From an uncultured Megasphaera sp. (GTDB lineage: Bacteria; Bacillota; Negativicutes; Veillonellales; Megasphaeraceae), in the NCBI GenBank assembly GCA_902464195.1, contig CABQJB010000118.1, positions 1 to 6,169 on the forward strand: a stretch of 6,169 bases of DNA, written 5' to 3'. A program made the position numbers and the translations under genes. The notes below the pieces were generated by a model that did not search any database, was not told the origin of the DNA, and saw nothing but the letters and a program-made list of their open reading frames with translations. Below are positions 4,507-6,169 of the stretch, piece by piece; positions within the stretch are counted from its first letter, which is position 1, and the number at the start of each line of letters is the position of its first letter.

Positions 4507-5961
4507 TCAGGCTTTCGGCAAGGGACTGACGGAAATGGCCGCCGGTTTGGCCGGACAGTGATATTCGCAGGAACCGCAGCCGATACAGCGCGCCCCATCG
4601 ACGTGCGGGTAGCTGCGTCCGTCCCGGTTCTCGACCAGGGTAATAGCCTGGACCGGGCAATGGCGGGCGCAGTTGCCGCAGACGATACCGTCGCGGGCAA
4701 TGAGGCAGTGGAACTGGGCATAGCGGGCGATACCGATTTTCGTCCGCTCCTTTGCGGCCAGGTCCAGCGGGCGGATGGCGCCGGCCGGACAGGCTTGGGA
4801 ACAGAAATTGCAGTTGTAGACACAATAGCCCTTGGAAAAATCCATGTAGGGCTGGCCCAGCTGCAAGGCGCCGTTCTCTAAGACGGCCGGGGACAGGACG
4901 CCGCTGGGACAGCGGCTGACGCAAAGATGGCAGGCCGTACAGCGCTGGGCAAAGGCGTCGGCCGAAACAGCCCCAGGCGGCAAAATTTTCTTCTTGCCCT
5001 TCCCCGTCCCCAACAGGGCCGGCACGACGGTCTGGCTGCGGGCCAGGCCAGCGGCGACGGTCCCGACGGCGACGGCCGTCGTCACCAGCATCTCCCGCCG
5101 GCTGAGGCCCTCGCCTGATGGCGTCTTTTCCGGACCCTTGACCGGAAAGGCCCGGGAAAAAGTCAGGGCTCCTTTGGGGCAGACGGCGACGCAGTCGAAG
5201 CAGTCGACACAGCGGCTGGTATCGACGGCGCCACGGGCGACATCGATGCAGGACGAACGGCACGTCTTTTCACAGGCTCCGCAGTGGATGCAGCGCGATC
5301 CGTCGATGACCGGCCGGAACAGGCTGAAGCGGCTGATTGTTCCCAACAGCGTGCCGACGGGGCAGAAAGTCTGGCAATATGCCCGGCCATAACACCAGGC
5401 CAGGACGGTCAGGACGACGAAATACGCCCCGGCCAGGGCCATAGCAGCCAGTGGCGGCCAGAGGATATCCGTCTTGCTGAGCGCCGGGATCCAGCCGTGG
5501 CTTTCGTTGAAGCCGACCAAAGCGTTCCAGCCATAGGCGGCTGGCAGGCCCAGACCATCGTGGACGATGCGGCCAAAAATACTGTACGGGTCGACCAGTC
5601 CCAGAAAGCCAGACAAGCCGGCCAGGAAGGCCAGGCCGGTCAACATCAAGATACTATAGCGCATGATGCGCCGTTCCCGCCGGAAAGCAAATTTCCGGCG
5701 ATTTTTTTTGCGCCTTTTGGCCAGCCAAAAGACGAAGTCCTGACTGATGCCCAAGGGACAGAGAACGCTGCAATAAATCCGTCCCAGGAACAGGGTCAGG
5801 ACGACGAGGATGGCGATGACCAGGAAATTCCCGGCCAAGAGAGCCGGCAGGAACTGCCATTGCGGCAGCACAGGCGCCACGATACCGCCAAAGGTCATGA
5901 CCATGGCCCCCATCAGGAGCCAGGCTAAGACGATACGGCCCCGTTGCAGCATGTTCCGCAT
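4507..5961 (-). CDS. Membrane polyferredoxin, NapH-like/NapG-like fusion
   Basis: A 484-residue electron-transfer protein in three parts. Residues 1-215 are membrane-embedded (segments near 10-30, 40-60, 103-122, 168-190) and carry two CxxxCP motifs (C64/C68 and C196/C200), the signature of NapH/NosR/CcoG-type proteins. Residues 224-261 hold two [4Fe-4S] motifs (C224-C227-C230-C234 with C238; C251-C254-C257-C261P). A hydrophobic segment at 291-308 follows a twin-arginine motif SRREML (287-292). Residues 341-470 resemble NapG/MauM, with cysteine groups C341-C344-C347-C351, C380-C384-C387-C391, C428-C431-C435 (C419 nearby) and C459-C462-C465-C469. In Nap systems NapG and NapH are separate proteins passing quinol electrons outward; here both are in one chain. 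The partner is probably the gene just upstream, whose stop codon touches this ATG. The SD GGAGGT (seven bases before the ATG) lies inside that gene. Electron donor and acceptor are unknown. Confidence 0.87.
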   Translation of the reverse strand: MRNMLQRGRIVLAWLLMGAMVMTFGGIVAPVLPQWQFLPALLAGNFLVIAILVVLTLFLGRIYCSVLCPLGISQDFVFWLAKRRKKNRRKFAFRRERRIMRYSILMLTGLAFLAGLSGFLGLVDPYSIFGRIVHDGLGLPAAYGWNALVGFNESHGWIPALSKTDILWPPLAAMALAGAYFVVLTVLAWCYGRAYCQTFCPVGTLLGTISRFSLFRPVIDGSRCIHCGACEKTCRSSCIDVARGAVDTSRCVDCFDCVAVCPKGALTFSRAFPVKGPEKTPSGEGLSRREMLVTTAVAVGTVAAGLARSQTVVPALLGTGKGKKKILPPGAVSADAFAQRCTACHLCVSRCPSGVLSPAVLENGALQLGQPYMDFSKGYCVYNCNFCSQACPAGAIRPLDLAAKERTKIGIARYAQFHCLIARDGIVCGNCARHCPVQAITLVENRDGRSYPHVDGARCIGCGSCEYHCPAKPAAISVSPLPKA

Positions 5962-6169
5962 TTACATTACCTCCTTTCCCGTATCGCGTCCGAAATATTG
6001 GACTGCGTCATCGATGGCCCGCACGTACTTGGGGATGTCGATATGCTGCGGACATTTGGGCAGGCAGCGGCCGCAGGCCGTACAGCGGGAAGCACGTTGC
6101 GGCCGTTCCAAATTATTCTGATAATGGGCCAGGAAGGCTTTCTCCTGCGCCGCCGACGCTCCTTGCGGA
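5962..6169 (-). CDS. C-terminus of a ferredoxin-tailed protein, probably an aldo/keto reductase (partial)
   Basis: Sixty-eight C-terminal residues are visible; the start is right of the window. They contain one cysteine group RCTACGRCLPKCPQHIDIP (CxxCxxCxxxCPxxIDIP), which binds a [4Fe-4S] cluster, followed by KYVRAIDDAVQYF. This CP-x-x-I-D-I-P ending is typical of aldo/keto reductases with a C-terminal ferredoxin domain, often encoded beside 4Fe-4S proteins in anaerobes. Other ferredoxin-tailed enzymes (heterodisulfide-reductase-like subunits, RnfC-like proteins) share similar tails, so the family call is provisional. The TAA (5962-5964) directly precedes the ATG of the polyferredoxin gene, and its last codons hold that gene's ribosome binding site. 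Translational coupling and a shared operon are therefore likely. No promoter for the operon is in the window. Confidence 0.7.
   Translation of the reverse strand, partial: PQGASAAQEKAFLAHYQNNLERPQRASRCTACGRCLPKCPQHIDIPKYVRAIDDAVQYFGRDTGKEVM

Noticed and set aside
4334..5263. 309-codon minus-strand frame, and other long frames over the permease and polyferredoxin genes.
   Set aside because: They are GC-rich shadow frames of genes with clear domains; they are rich in Arg, Pro and Ser and lack start signals.

Overview
The window looks like chromosomal DNA from a low-to-mid GC Firmicute. Strong AGGAGG-type ribosome binding sites, T-tract hairpin terminators and the gene content fit an anaerobe of the Negativicutes (Megasphaera-like). 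That assignment is inference; no rRNA or other marker gene is present.

Layout from left to right. 1-296: no gene; a GC-rich stretch of short palindromic repeats and one terminator-like hairpin. 297-1059: a complete transcription unit (promoter, Shine-Dalgarno, CDS, hairpin) for a SIMPL-domain (DUF541) protein with no signal peptide. 1060-1332: no gene; several hairpins and palindromes, ending in a long T-tract hairpin. 1333-1958: a CRISPR array of nine 35-bp repeats and eight spacers. The repeat structure and the decay of the left-most repeat show that it is read on the minus strand from a leader to its right (1959 to about 2180). No cas gene is in the window. 2181-2618: no gene; palindromes, a second copy of an 18-bp repeat from the left end, and a strong minus-strand terminator. 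2619-3869 (minus): an APC-fold, HAAAP-like amino-acid permease. 3870-4046: a divergent promoter region. 4047-4502 (plus): a small acidic protein of unknown function. 4507-5961 (minus): a large membrane polyferredoxin that joins a NapH-like half to a NapG-like half. 5962-6169 (minus): the C-terminus of a protein ending in a ferredoxin motif, probably a ferredoxin-bearing aldo/keto reductase.

How the genes relate. The last two minus-strand genes abut with no spacing and both carry [4Fe-4S] motifs, so they probably form one redox operon that moves electrons between a membrane polyferredoxin and a soluble or exported reductase. The permease and the small acidic protein are divergently transcribed from 177 bp of shared regulatory DNA. 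The segment from about 300 to 2500 is visibly richer in A+T than the permease and redox genes. It carries the CRISPR array and most of the repeats, so it reads as an accessory island between core metabolic genes.

The items most worth following up are the polyferredoxin fusion with a buried twin-arginine motif, the array whose decayed last repeat sits almost directly on a terminator-like hairpin, and the short GTAGGGG-type repeats at four places in the window.
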